A stretch of 64,000 nt of DNA from Mariannaea sp. PMI_226 (taxonomy: Eukaryota > Ascomycota > Sordariomycetes > Hypocreales > Nectriaceae), in NCBI GenBank assembly GCA_024336345.1, contig JANFOG010000017.1:248001-312000 (forward strand), read 5' to 3'. Each line of letters begins with the position of its first letter. The stretch's first letter is position 1. This document shows, one piece after another, positions 1 to 11,918 of the stretch. The notes under the pieces are model-generated. The model ran no database searches. It was not told the origin of the DNA and saw only the letters and a list, made by a program, of their open reading frames with translations. The position numbers and the translations under genes are program-made.

Positions 1-849
1 GATGACGCGGGCAGTGAAGGGGCTCAGACCGGGCAGCCAAAACAAATACTTCATAACGCGTAGGACTCTTCATTTCAGTTGGCGTTCTGGGGTTCTCGCA
101 GTTGGGGAAAAATTCAGGTCCCCATTCTGTCTGGTCACGATGTTCGTCCACAGGAGACTGGTGCTGAGCTCGAGGGCCCTGAGTATGCCCGGCCTGATCC
201 GCAGCTCCGGTTAGATATTTTCATAACACTTTATAGAGTGTTACATTACTAGAAACGAATGATTTTGGGACCGCTGGGATGCTTATCAGAAGACTAGTAT
301 CTTCCTCTTGGCGAGGTATATATTCGGGTTCCTTTGTCCCAGGGCGCTCACGCAGAGAGGGGCCATCGCCCTGAATAGAACACATAAATGATGTCGTAAG
401 ATGAAGGAAAAGAAGTCTGAGAGGTAGTAGGATGGGTGACCAGTCGTGGATTTATGTCCCCTAGGCCGTAGTTGAGCCCCTGAGTAAAGCATTCTATCCA
501 AGCAGGAGAGGACCCGGCCAGACAACATTTCACTAACATCTTGACGCAAAGAAGAAAATAACAAAAAGCTAGCATACATAAAGGGAGGATATAGAGTAAA
601 GGTAGAGCGGAACCTGAACGCTCCCGTTTTTATCCTTCTTCTAAAACCACGAATTAGAGGTTTTTAATGACTCGCGGGATACATCTTAGTCCTATCCAGT
701 ACCATATCCAGTCTGACAATTGTAAGTACTTCCTTGCCTCCTAATCGCAAGGACGTGTTATAACGTCACGCATGTCTCGATGTGGAACTGCCAATTTGGA
801 CCAACATAGCTTCGTGACTCTCCCAGAAAGAAGCTCACTAGGGAGGAAC
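1..849. other. Intergenic, no gene recognised
   Basis: Only short overlapping open frames on both strands, none with a recognisable motif, signal peptide or splice pattern. I see no RNA gene and no clear repeat. Confidence 0.5.
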
Positions 850-1455
850 CTAGCACTGGGTAGACCTCGCAGAGATTTCGGGGTCGCTGATCGCAGAAGG
901 CTCTCCATGCTCGAGGATGTATGCATGGAGCTTATCCATCTCCTTGTCCTCGGCCATCTTGGTAACAGTCTCCAGGTGAGTGTTGTTGGTAAGCGGCACC
1001 GTGTAGGTGAATCCATGGTAGTTGACGGCAGCCGAGTTGGCCTGCTGGCAGGCTGTAGCCTTGGTCGTTTCAACGACGGTGGGGTCATCCGAACCATCCA
1101 GCCTAGCACGATGGGTCGCCGACCAAACTGCACCAGTGATGCTATATGTAGCAGCAAAGCAACCGATTACACTGCCCAGATTAACAGCGCATTTATCCCT
1201 ACGTTGAACAGACCTTGCTGATATGCGAATGAGCACACCCGGCCCAACGTAGCCACTAACGTGCGCACTAACGGAGCTTGCGAGCATGCCGTCGTTGAGC
1301 TGACAGCAGGAACCTTCCTCAAGGTCAGTGCATGCTACGTAGGGATAACAGTAGTTGCAATCTTCTCTGTCTATCCAAAAAGTAGAGTCAACAGAAAAGG
1401 GCCGGACAAGGAAGGGGAATGTGAAGGCAAGAGAAAGAAGTGATATAGAACGCAT
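850..1455 (-). CDS. Small secreted cysteine-rich protein, hypothetical
   Basis: An uninterrupted 201-codon frame. The first 20 or so residues form a hydrophobic stretch behind a short basic start (MRSISLLSLAF), typical of a secretion signal. The rest has nine cysteines, including one CC pair, and ends on a cysteine. The C-terminal half has an N-glycosylation sequon (NNT) and a charged helix-like tail. Size, signal and cysteine number fit small secreted proteins of plant- or insect-associated fungi, but I do not recognise the family. A long antisense frame at 772-1221 overlaps it and is probably its shadow. The start is the first in-frame ATG and the only one preceding the hydrophobic segment. 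The upstream DNA (1560-1600 on the plus strand) is rich in TCC/TTC, so the leader is purine-rich in the gene's sense. Expression is unproven. Confidence 0.55.
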   Translation of the reverse strand: MRSISLLSLAFTFPFLVRPFSVDSTFWIDREDCNYCYPYVACTDLEEGSCCQLNDGMLASSVSAHVSGYVGPGVLIRISARSVQRRDKCAVNLGSVIGCFAATYSITGAVWSATHRARLDGSDDPTVVETTKATACQQANSAAVNYHGFTYTVPLTNNTHLETVTKMAEDKEMDKLHAYILEHGEPSAISDPEISARSTQC

Positions 1456-1935
1456 GATGGGCAGAATTTCGACTCGAGGAGTAAATATATTTGTTAGAGA
1501 AGTGTGCTGATGTTGTTATTTTCGTTGTTTGGAGGCTTGTACTGTACTGACGGATTTAGTCTTTGGTGTAGTTCCTTTTCTTCTTCCTCTTCCTCGCGGC
1601 ATTGACCTCGTCTTTATACTTGACATTCAATCACAGTTTCTTTCTAATTATATTACTCTTTTTCCTTTTTTCCCCACCAATTACGTCATCTTTTTTCACT
1701 AATATCTACTTTCTCCCGGCAGGATGGATGATCCCAGTCTCTTCTGGCAGGCTTAATATAACTGCAAAAGAAGCCATCGTAACATAATATTACGGTCTTG
1801 ACAAATGTTTGATCCTGCCCGCCTATTGAAGGCTGGAAGACTAATGAGAGAGGTCCAGCTCTACACCGCCTTGGCGCTTTGGAGCTAGGGCTCCGGCTGG
1901 TCCGTTTTCAATACTACCCTCACGCCGAGGGAAAA
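1456..1935. other. Intergenic, upstream of the secreted-protein gene
   Basis: Holds a CT-rich block at about 1575-1600 and T-rich sequence. No gene seen. Confidence 0.45.
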
Positions 1936-2472
1936 TATCCAAAAGGGCCGGTAGACACTGTTCGCCAGACTTTTCTCTTCTCTGCAACTCGAAATATAGT
2001 ATTTTGTGGGGAATCGCTTCCTAGCCGCGTGCTAAGTGTACGAAAAGACCGTTTGGCATTGTCGAGTGAGGCTTTGCTCCTAATTCTCTAACTTGAAGCA
2101 TGTGATTTTTTAGGAATCACTTCCTAGCCAAGCTGGACCTACAAAAGGCCCGAGTAAGATTTCACAAACGAGTCTGCCTTTATTTTTTTCTACCATTAAA
2201 TAAATAATTTTTGTACTAATCGTTTCCTGACAGCCCATCTAAATATACGAAAGGACCATTTGGCATTGTCGAGTGAGACTTCGTCCTTAATTCTCTAACT
2301 TAAGGCATGTGATCTTGTAGGAATCACTTCCTAGCTAGGCTCGACCTACAAAAGGCCCAAGTAAGATTCGCAACCAAGTCTGTTTTTTTTCTTACCATTG
2401 AATGAATGATTTTTAAACCCATCGTTTCCTAACCGCCCAGTTAGATACACAAAAGGACCGTATAGGATTCGT
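1936..2472. repeat. Diverged tandem repeat, unit about 103 bp in alternating half-units
   Basis: The phrase GAATC(G/A)CTTCCTAGC recurs at about 2011, 2114 and 2321. Weaker forms (AATCGTTTCCT) occur near 2218 and 2422. Each is followed about 20 bases later by a version of ACRAAARGACC or ACAAAAGGCCC. The alternate units are the more alike, giving a higher-order period of 202-207 bp: CTACAAAAGGCCC occurs near 2138 and 2345, and a TTGGCATTGTCGAGTGAG block occurs near 2053 and 2261. About five half-units are visible. No coding potential is evident. Confidence 0.8.
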
Positions 2473-3474
2473 TAAAATGTCTTCTTTCTTTTCCCTCTAA
2501 CTGCTAGTAGACAATTCTATAGCAACAACTTGTTTTACCAATTTTCATTAGCTAGCAAATGCTCAAGATATTTTTAATAACTTATTGGTGCATTAGCTAT
2601 CCGTGCATTCGGACCCCAGCTATCGTGCATCGGTGGATGGATGCGCTGGCCCAGCTTCGACTTACAGACTAAGATCGAGCGGTGAGTGAGGCATATAGTT
2701 AGGGACCGTCCTAAAGAGGGGGATTCTTTCTCTTGGAGAATCGAAATGAAGCCAATATGGCCATCCAGGTTCAATAGACAAATGAGAGTCACCCTTGATG
2801 CTTTTGCTTGAGAGGGTAGCTATGTACTACAGATAGCCATGGCTGAAGCACAAGCCGCTGCTTCATGCCACCAGGTAACAGTTAGCATTCTAATAGTATA
2901 TCGTCAAATATTAACCAACAATCTTAAGTCATGCCTTGATGAAATTCAACGTTAAGTAAGAATAAAGGCTGCTGCGGCTTAGACGGACCCATCCTTATGC
3001 ATAGGATGCCAAAGCCGCAACCTTTTTGCTCGAGCTCACCTTCGTATGTAAGATGTGACAGGTGACAGAGGTGGAGTTGATCCTTTTATTGCCAGCCATT
3101 GATGCTATAGTTTATTGAACTTTTATTGCTATACGAGGCCGCTTATGATACGAGGCCAAGACTTTTATCAAGATGGCTGATACCGTGAAGGAAATTACTA
3201 CCTAGTACAGAAGAGGAAACAATATACGGCACTCTTCCTAACTCAGGAGCAAATTACAGGTCCTTCTTCTTGATAGCAGAGTACTAGTTTAGTGTTACCA
3301 CATTAAAAATTTGGTTGGTCACTCTCAAACCACAATGCAGATATAAACACACACATCTGATCAGTCTCTGTAGCCATCCCTCTTCTTCTTCTCCCCCTTC
3401 AAGCACATCAATAACATTCTCTCTCTCTCTGAACTTAAACCGCTCTCTACAGCCAACTTTTACTATCCAACACA
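2473..3474. other. Intergenic and 5' leader of the WD-like gene
   Basis: No gene in 2473-3300. From about 3370 to 3474 the plus strand is strongly pyrimidine-rich (CTTCTTCTTCTCC, then CT repeats near 3420), the usual composition of a fungal core promoter and leader just before the ATG at 3475. Confidence 0.5.
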
Positions 3475-3996
3475 ATGTTGTTTCCTCGCCTCTCTGTCCT
3501 GGCCTGCGTGGCCCTCATCGCGCATGGCTCAACTGCCCCGACATCTGATGAATATGGTTTCATCGTCCTTGAGAGCTTTGAGATTGAAGTTGGCACTGTT
3601 ACAATATACGGTCTCGACCCAAACGCAGCTCCCGAACTTTCTACTCGCTCCGCACAAGGAGGAGTTGAGTGCGACCGCAGTCACATGGCTCCTGAGAATA
3701 TCTGCAACGCCGTTATCTCAGCCGTCGCCAATCAGAAGGGGAATGACCCCATTAATGACTCTCCTCGATCTGTGTGCGTTGAGGGGTCGGGTCAGACCTC
3801 TGGGAAGTGCTGCATCAGCTGGAGCAAGCCCATCTGGGACGGCCATTTCCGAGATCTCGTTAATGGAGCTTTGGATATTAAGACTACTTGTGCTGCAAGA
3901 AACGGTGGCCAGGTTTCCGGACTTATTCGGGGAATTCAGATTGGCGAGACCTGGACTACTGAGTGTGTCTCGAACAGACCTACATCATGTAACTAA
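3475..3996 (+). CDS. Secreted WD-like domain protein
   Basis: A single-exon frame of 173 codons. Residues 1-21 form a signal peptide (MLFPRLSVLACVALIAHGS). The mature part has the layout I associate with fungal secreted WD-like proteins: a YGF-VLES opening strand, a CDRSH-AP segment, CNAVISAV, SPRSVCVEG, GKCCISWSKP, and a closing CVSNRPTSC. Eight cysteines follow the signal, in the order expected for disulfide pairing. The length is normal for the family. These proteins are secreted and of unknown biochemical role; some are induced during host contact. The start is fixed by the signal peptide and by the context CACAATG after a CT-rich leader. The next ORF in another frame (3524-4042) is a shadow. 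The family call is from memory of conserved motifs, not from a search. Confidence 0.8.
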   Translation: MLFPRLSVLACVALIAHGSTAPTSDEYGFIVLESFEIEVGTVTIYGLDPNAAPELSTRSAQGGVECDRSHMAPENICNAVISAVANQKGNDPINDSPRSVCVEGSGQTSGKCCISWSKPIWDGHFRDLVNGALDIKTTCAARNGGQVSGLIRGIQIGETWTTECVSNRPTSCN

Positions 3997-5127
3997 TTAT
4001 AACATTTGCTCGCGGGATATGGCCTATGAGATATGTAGTTAGGAAGGCAGAGCGTTATGTGAGCGGAAGGTCTTAGCTGTAGTGTTATAAGGATATATAA
4101 CAGCCGTTCAAAGCCAGTGACCCAGGGTCAGGGCTAGAATCCAGACCCGTCTGCACTAAAAGAATGAAATTTTTTATATAAACACTAAGTTTTCTTAGTA
4201 GTCTTTAGAATCTGGCTGCATACTTGGGTTGGTTCCCTAGTTATAAAGTCTTAATTGAGAAGCTTTAGTATACTGCCAACTATATTAAGAAGGCAAACAA
4301 TTAATAATCCAGGGTGAAAATATAGTAGCTGGATTAGTCAAGATAGCTATTAATTTAAATTACTTAACCTATATTTCGCACTATCTGTCTCTTTTGCGGC
4401 CTTGCTGTCGGTCAGCAAGTAATGCATGGACGCGTGAACGCTTCCCTATTGCGAGATTTTCAATGAGGTAAAGGGCATAGTGTGTGGTTGAAGACCATGT
4501 GATCAAGACTTTTTGGTTGGTCTTCACTGTATAGTTGACTCTGTATGTATAATACCAATTGCTATTAATTTAGAATACCATAAGAAGGTACTAGATATCG
4601 TTCTAGACCTTAATGAAAGGCTATTTACTTATGTGTGTGTGTGTGTGCGTGTGTGCGATGTGTATGAGGGAAGAATGACAATATAATAAGATTGTCCTAA
4701 ATCGTTTCCTGATCTAGTATAATTATCTTAGGGTTTGGATTGGGGCTAGTATTACTATATAAAGCTTATTTGCTCTAGTATTTCTAGTTTTCTATCGTAC
4801 ATTATAGCGTTCTAGGAAATAGATAGAATTCTACAGCGCTACTAGTCTCGCGTCCTTTTTCCCTCAAAAAGCCGTCCCCTGCTCAGCCTGCCCAATCAAT
4901 ATCTTGTCTCATCCTTTTTCACGTCAATCCCGCTCGGCCCCACACAAGGGCCGCGAGCCGGGGGACATTCTATTACCTACAGCCTTTTTCATTGAAAAAG
5001 GACCTCCTTAATTTTACTGCGTTTATCGAGTGCCGTACGCCCTATCTATACTTGTACGGGAGAATGAATGATATCTCTCATTTGCATCACAACAGCATTT
5101 AAACCTTAAGAGACTATCATCATTATC
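3997..5127. other. AT-rich intergenic with a microsatellite and a hairpin
   Basis: No gene. A (TG)n microsatellite lies at 4632-4655. A perfect 8-bp inverted repeat with a 3-base loop (CCTTTTTC/GAAAAAGG) lies at 4983-5001, about 130 bases before the start of the giant helicase reading frame. Confidence 0.6.
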
Positions 5128-8100
5128 ATGCCCCTCCCTGCGTTACGGCCAGAGTCCGATATAGGCAAGCACTCGCCCCTGCAACTGGCAACGCCGCCGG
5201 CTACGAGCTCGCCCCCTCCTTCTTATAAGCCGGTGAGAGACGGTCCGCTCGAACCATGGACTTCGCCACACCATCCAGCACGGGGACTCTATGACCATAT
5301 ACTCCACGCCCAGGAGATTGCCGAGGATAAACGTATACGACTAAGTGAGCTGCGTGTGCAGCAAGAGGGCCAGGAGCACTCCTGTCCTAAGGATAGCGAG
5401 ACGACGCCTTGGTTAAAGCATACAGAGTGGCCGCAACGGTTTTGTAACCGACCGCTTGATATCATCACCGCATCTACAAGACTGCCTGTTCGGGGCACCT
5501 ATATATATAAGGAGGATCTTGTGCTTGGGAAGTGGAGAGGGGAATTGCTACGCAGCACAGCAGCAAGCGAAGCCCGGATGCGAGTGCTGATACATGCTGT
5601 AGACGACATGTTTAACCGGGCCGAGGATACGCTCGCATGCACTCCCTACCAATCGCGATGCTGGCTCACGAGCTACCAGCAGCGCGTGTTCCGACATCGC
5701 CCCCTACGTGTGATGTGAGCTGCTACAGCTCGAGGGTATAAGTCGAAGTGGAAGAAGTTCATCTATTACATATTCCGTGCTTTCGAGATGAGCCCATTAT
5801 TACGCCGGGATATACATAACGTGCCACTGCGTGGCGATGACATGCAGATGATGAGGCACATATTGATCTTGGCATCAAAGATGGTGAGAGCTAGAGAAAA
5901 GGGCGACCAAGCTACGGGCGAGAGCGGTGAACCTCACGATTGCGAAAATAGTGATGATGAAGAGGAGGAGGACAGCCAAAGCTATAGTGGCAGTGATTTA
6001 GATAACCAAAGCGAAAGCGACAGCGAAATTGACAGCAACAGTGACTACACAGATGATCGAAGCGATAACGACAATGAGAAGGAACAGGATAGCAGCGATA
6101 GGTCTCAGGACGAAAACAATGAGGAGATAATGCAATCAGGCTATATCTCGGACCTTAGGGGAAATCAGGCCACCTTCAGCCTTCCCCAAGGTATCCGTCT
6201 GGAGTTGTCAGAGGCTTTATTGCAGCTCTCGATGATGTTCTGGACCTACCAGAGCCAAGATGGAGCCATGACAGGCTCTACTATCGTACACTTTGCAGCC
6301 GTTTTGGGTATTCACCCATCGTCCTTGGCATACCGCAACGCATACGACTACACCCCGGATCTCGCGGCCCTGGTCTGGGTTGGCCGGCTGTTGTTCCTCG
6401 AGTATAGCCTACCGAGGTTCAGCTACGATACGCTGGTATACCGCTGGCCGTGCCGAGCTGCATACCCGTCACATCCGGAGCGCCTAGAGGCGATTCGGAC
6501 GAAGTATATGCTTAGGGGATGCTACTCACCGCTGGCCGAGTTGATCGAGCTTAAAGCTTTCGGCAAGACTATATTGCGGAGGGAGGGGGCGCGCGCGACG
6601 CTTACCTGGGCACCGGATGGGGCCTCGTTCACGATTGGCAATCACAAAGTGATACGATTGTCCGAGTTCTGTATGACGTATCGGGCAGCCATCGCACAGG
6701 TCCAGGAGTTAGTTGCCGAGCTGATGCTGGGTTGGGAGCCTGTAATTAATCTTTCTACAATTCGCGACGACCTGACCTGTCAGACGCCTGGATGGAGTTT
6801 CCTTGATCACTCGGAAAACCTCCTATCAGGGACATACAAGGCGATGGCACGTCGTGCTTGGTCATCCACATTCCGCGGCAAAGCACTGGCTGAGTCAGGT
6901 CACTGGCTACCAGGGCTGTGCTTAGCTTACCTAGAGGCAGGAGCCAAGATGTCCAAACGGGGCTTCTCTGCATTCCACATCACGTCCGGGCTTCCGGGTC
7001 GGGCTACGGAGACCACAGGCATCCGCTTCCGCAATACCAGGTTGGCCATCAGAAATATGTACATCCGAGAAGGGCAGGTCATGATCATCATCAGCTACAA
7101 CAAAGCTCGCGCCTCAACCAATCACGCATTCTATGTTGTCCGTTACCTGCCAGATGAGCTCGGCATATCGTTTGTGACCTATGTCGCATACATCCGCCCG
7201 TTCCTGGACTTCCTCGCCACTCAGCTTAAGCTGCCGCACTATCATAGTAACGAATTTCTCTTCTCAGACCCTAGGCACAAGGGGAGGCATATATCTCCCT
7301 CGCAGGCGACAGAGGCTCTCAAGGAACTCACTCGAACTTTGCAGACACCATGGACCATTCGGCTTTACCGCCAGGCGGCGATCGCTATTGCAAAGCGTCA
7401 TATTCGTGACCTGATCAAGAAGAGGAACTGCTACCACCCGAGCGAAGGTAGCGATCCGATTCGAGTTCTGGCGGCCGGAGTTGGACACCGGCCAAGGATG
7501 CTTTTGACAGGCTACGCCATCGACACAGCTCTCCCGAGTCGACTCCAGGCTGAGCTCCTCGAGATGTACCACCAGCTATCGACTTTATGGCAGAGCTGGA
7601 ACCAAGAATACTATAACCGTCATTGTATAGCAAAGGAGAGTGCAGAATCTGAGGGTATATCACAACATAGCCCAGCAGGGGTATGGACGCCCAATCCAGG
7701 GCATCAAAAGAAAGGACAGGAGACAGTTGTTAGATATGAAGTGCCACGAGAAGAAGTGAAAGAAACTAGTGCGAGCTGTGTTACCCGCGATATCCGATCG
7801 ACCTCTGAAGTCATGACGACGCAACTGCCCCCAGGCTTTATCTATAACGCGGAGCATCAGATACTTATATGCGTCGCATGTAAGTCTGCCATTAGCCCGG
7901 GGGAAAAGCCACTTTACAGCCACCTCAACCGCACCCACCGTATCCTAGGCCCTACCTGCAAGGCTTATATCCAGCGCTTTAGTACCCTCCAGCTCTTGCC
8001 GCTGAAAGATCTTGTTCTTCCACGCGAGAAGATCCCAGCTATTCCCGGCCTTCGGGTTTTAATAGTATTTCGATGTAATGTCTGCCAGCATTTAACGTCA

Positions 8101-11100
8101 CGTTGGGACTCTATTCTTGATCATATATCAACACATAAGCTTGGCATGCGTCCTTTACTGGAGGATGCTGGTCATGGCCGAGCAGATCGGGAGCCATGGC
8201 TAGTCTATACTGGATTTCCAATGCACCTACGGGGGCTCCGAGACACCGAGATCAAGTCATCCTTCAAGCTACCCCCCAAGAGAGATATACTACTTGGTGG
8301 TGGGGATAAAGCTGGCGGCAATGGGAGCAGTCATCATGACGATAATAACCACAATGAAAACGAAAACGATATCAGGCGCATATTGGACGCGGCGGAGGCT
8401 CTACTTAGGAGCGCCTACATGCTGGCATCGGACAGGTCGCAGGATCGGAAGATGACGCACCAGCGCTCGCAGACACTAAATGATTTCGCATGGGGTGCTG
8501 GCAAGAAGGGCAGGGATATAGGCTTCCGCAACTTCAAAAACGCATCAACACTCACGACATACTTCAATAAGATGAAAGAGCTGCTGGTCTACTACTATCG
8601 GGTAGTATATCGCGAGGAGGGGCACTTCACCCGAGAGGGGGAGGACCAGATGATGCCACAGGATGTGATCAAGCCAACCGATAAGCAGCAGCAGGCAATG
8701 GATGACATTTTCAGCGCACTACGGGAGGAAGAAGATAAGAGCAGGGTCGAGAAGGTTGGAAGAGGAGGCAAGAACAACGGAGTTAAATACCAGGCCAGGA
8801 ATGAGGTGAAAGATGAGGGGGTTGGCGGTGACCACGAGTCAGGGCTGATCTGTGCAATCCGGAGGTTCTATGTTGCACTGATTTGCCATTCTGTCGGGAG
8901 CGTGCCTTTCCGGTCGCCGGTGATCAGCTTTTGTGCCATGCTAAGCCGGAAGTCGCTGAAGAGCAAGAGCGGCAATGACAAGAACAACGGGAAGGGCACG
9001 GGTAACGATAAGTTGGACGAGGCCGCACGGCGGCGGAAGAAGCTCAGCAGCTGGGACGACCCTGGGAATTACAATAGCAGTCTGTCGGCACTGGTGTAGA
9101 CAGCGCAACTTCTCCTGTTTGAGGCTGCGTGCTTCTATGAGAGAGATGACGAGGACCGGATTCCTGGTCTGCTGGAGAGGCTATGCAGAAAGTTTATGCA
9201 TCAGAGGGAAGAGACGGCGTTCGGCCATATCTTGCAGTGGCGGCTCTACCTCTCGACGGTGGCAAGGTCGGCCATCTCCAGGAACCAAGCGCGTTGGTCA
9301 CTAGACGGCCAAGAGATTGATTACCTAGGAACAAAGCTGCACATGAAGCATATATCGCAACTGATCATATCGGAATATAAACGGGCTCGCTCGCTGCTCT
9401 ACGATGATTTGCTATTCAGGGCAAACGATATCATACCAATTGAGGCATGGCGGCTCCACGACGATCTAGATGCTGAGGACTATGGCGGATCGTGGCTGAC
9501 AGATAAGAGAAACGAGGAGTTGCTCTCCGGCACACACGATGCCTTGCTCCGGCAGATCGAGCAGAGAGCGGAGCTGCGACAAGTCTTCGTGCGGAATGAG
9601 GGAGACGACACAAGCGGTAGCTGCGAGGGAAGGAGACTATTATGTCGACAGGCGATGGCTGTGTACGAATCCCACGCACAAGAGTTTCTGAAGTCGATGA
9701 TCACACTGAAGCACGTCTCGCCAGCGCCTCCGCTAAGAGCGCCAGAGCTACTTTCCATAACGTACGCCAATAGAGGCCGGCGTCGCAGCATACTAATATG
9801 GGAGAAGATGGTCATGGTATATGTACGGTACCATAAAAGCCAGGAGCAGACTGGCAAGGAGACGGACAACATCCATTTCCTACCGCCACCGATCGCTGAC
9901 CTCTTGTTGATATTCCTAGCAATAGTGCAGCCGCTACGGCAGATGTTCTTACGCCAGGTCAAGCCTGGGGCGCTCCTGTCGCCGTACCTGTGTTCGACGC
10001 TGGACGGCGAGGTTTGGGGTGATGAAATGGTTTCGAAGTGCCTTAGCCAGGCGTGCGGGCGCGCCCAGGTGCCCAAGTTCAAGGTGGCCTGGTGGCGACA
10101 GGTCGCAGCATCCATTACGAAGGAGAAGTTCACACCCAAGGAGCGGGCCAATTTCAACCTCCATCGCGGCGCCGGAAGTGGTCGAGGAGGAGGAGCCGAT
10201 GGCCGGCCTAGCGGTGGCGAGCAATCATTCGTTCCGAACCTTCAACCACGCATACGCGGGCTCAACGACGCTAGTGATGAGCACGCTGCTCCACCGCGCG
10301 CACCGGGCATCGCTGAGTTGGCAAACATTCTTCCAGGTCGAGGAACTTCTGACCCAAGAGATAGCTTGCCATAGCCGGAAGCACCCGCGGTCCACCACAG
10401 AATCGGAGGCATCGGGGATGCTGCGCGCTTGCAAGAAGACAAAGTTACGCACAAGGCCATCACAAACCGCAGACGGCCTGGAGACGATAGCCCGTACGCT
10501 CTATAACAACCCAGACCTACAACTCCGGCGCCCAGGACAGCGAGATGCCATGCTAGCGACCATGGGTGCGAACGCGGCGGAGCAGGTTGTGGTTGTGCTA
10601 GCTACAAGTTCAGGCAAGACACTGATTGCGATGGTCGGAGCGGCGCTTGAGGGAGCCGGGACAACGATTATGATATTGCCAGCGGTGGCCCTGAGAGGCA
10701 ACATGCTCAACTGGCTAGACAAGGTCGGTATCAAGACTATGTTGTGGGTTTCGGGTCAGGCAATGAAGTCGGCACCGCTGGTTCTCGTCTCGGCCGAGGC
10801 CGCATGTACGACGGGCTTCCTCGAGTATGCTTACTGGCTCGAGTCCCGGCAGCAGCTAGATCGGATAGTGGTCGACGAGTGTCATCTAACTATCACTGCG
10901 ACGTACCGGAAAAGCATGATGCTGCTTGGATCGTTTGTGCGTCAGGTTCGGACGCAGACTGTTTGGCTCACAGCAACACTTCCGCCAGTCTTTGAGGATA
11001 TATTTATGCGTCGCAACCTCCTGGTACGGCCACGTATAGTCCGGGAATCGACAAATCGGGCGAATATTCGGTATGAGGTGCGGCGCTTTAACGGTCCGGG

Positions 11101-11918
11101 CGGCCTGTGTAAGAGGGCAGCGAGCTGGTCCGCTCATTCGTAGCACTAATAGGCAAAAATGGCAAAAACGGCGAGCACGGCGATGACAACGCACTGGCTG
11201 GGGCGAGAATGCCAGGATTATTGTGTACTGTCAGACGCTGGAACTTATGGGCGAGCTGGCGGACGAGCTGGACTGTCCGATGTATACAGGAGACCACGAA
11301 AGCATGAGCGAGGAGGACAGGGATGCTGCTATCAAGCAGTGGATGGGCCCAACGGGTTCACCAGTGATCGTAGCGACATCCGCGCTTGGAGTTGGATTCG
11401 ATTATCCGTACGTGCGCTGGGTGGTTCACGCCGGCGCGCCACGCCGCAGGATGGATTTCTCGCAGGAGTCGGGCCGGGCAGGCCGGGACGGTAAGCAGGC
11501 AGAGTCAATCGTCCTGTTAAGTGCGGCATGGCAACCGTATGCAGGTGGCCGACAGCCAGCGGATCTAGACGAAGAGTCAATGCAGCTTTACCTAACACAA
11601 CAGCACTGCTCCCGGGCGGTGATGAGCCAGTTCCTAGACAAGAGGCCGGATTGGAGGTGGTGCATAGATGGCGAAGACGAGCTGTGCGAGGTGTGCCCCA
11701 AACACCATACGGAACGGCGGCCAAGCGGCCTTGAGCTGCGTCTACCAGCACCAGATACGAAAGTCTCATGTGGCGGCAGCCCCTCTTGGGGGAGGGCAGT
11801 GGCGGTGGTGGTGAGGAGGCAGTCCGTTGGACCAGGTCGCGTTCTGAGGCTAGAGAGCCGCCATGCTGGCTTCTGCGTGCAGGGCTTGCACAGAAAAAGC
11901 TCACAGGGATCCAATTGA
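5128..11918 (+). pseudogene. Broken giant OrsD/RecQ-like helicase with a putative tyrosine-recombinase domain
   Basis: One ancestral reading frame of about 2,260 codons. The first 1,700 codons share one frame, interrupted only by TGA at 5716-5718 and TAG at 9097-9099. Frame then shifts near 10160, 11105 and 11200. Numbering from 5128: an N-terminal region, an acidic linker (about 270-335), then a domain with GLPGRATE (R625), K659, R745-x2-R748, and GH787 followed nine residues later by Y796, matching tyrosine-recombinase box spacing. Two zinc-finger-like segments follow (C915-x2-C918 with a distal H pair, and a second C-x2-C...H unit near 8071-8140), typical of the OrsD region. The helicase has ATSSGKT at 10601-10621, DECH at 10874-10885, TATLPP, and a motif VI SGRAGRDGK near 11471. 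A cysteine cluster ends the recognisable part. OrsD plus RecQ-like helicase is a known repeated fungal arrangement; the recombinase call is my inference. Confidence 0.8.

Noticed and set aside
772..1221. 149-codon plus-strand frame antisense to the secreted-protein gene
   Set aside because: No motif, and it overlaps a frame with a clear signal peptide and cysteine pattern; treated as a shadow.
3524..4042. 172-codon frame overlapping the WD-like gene
   Set aside because: Alternative frame of the same DNA; it lacks the signal peptide and conserved cysteines.
5128..11918. Starship-type DUF3435 captain gene
   Set aside because: The recombinase-like residues here lie in a different context (joined to OrsD and a RecQ-like helicase), and I could not match captain-specific sequence; no cargo boundaries were seen.
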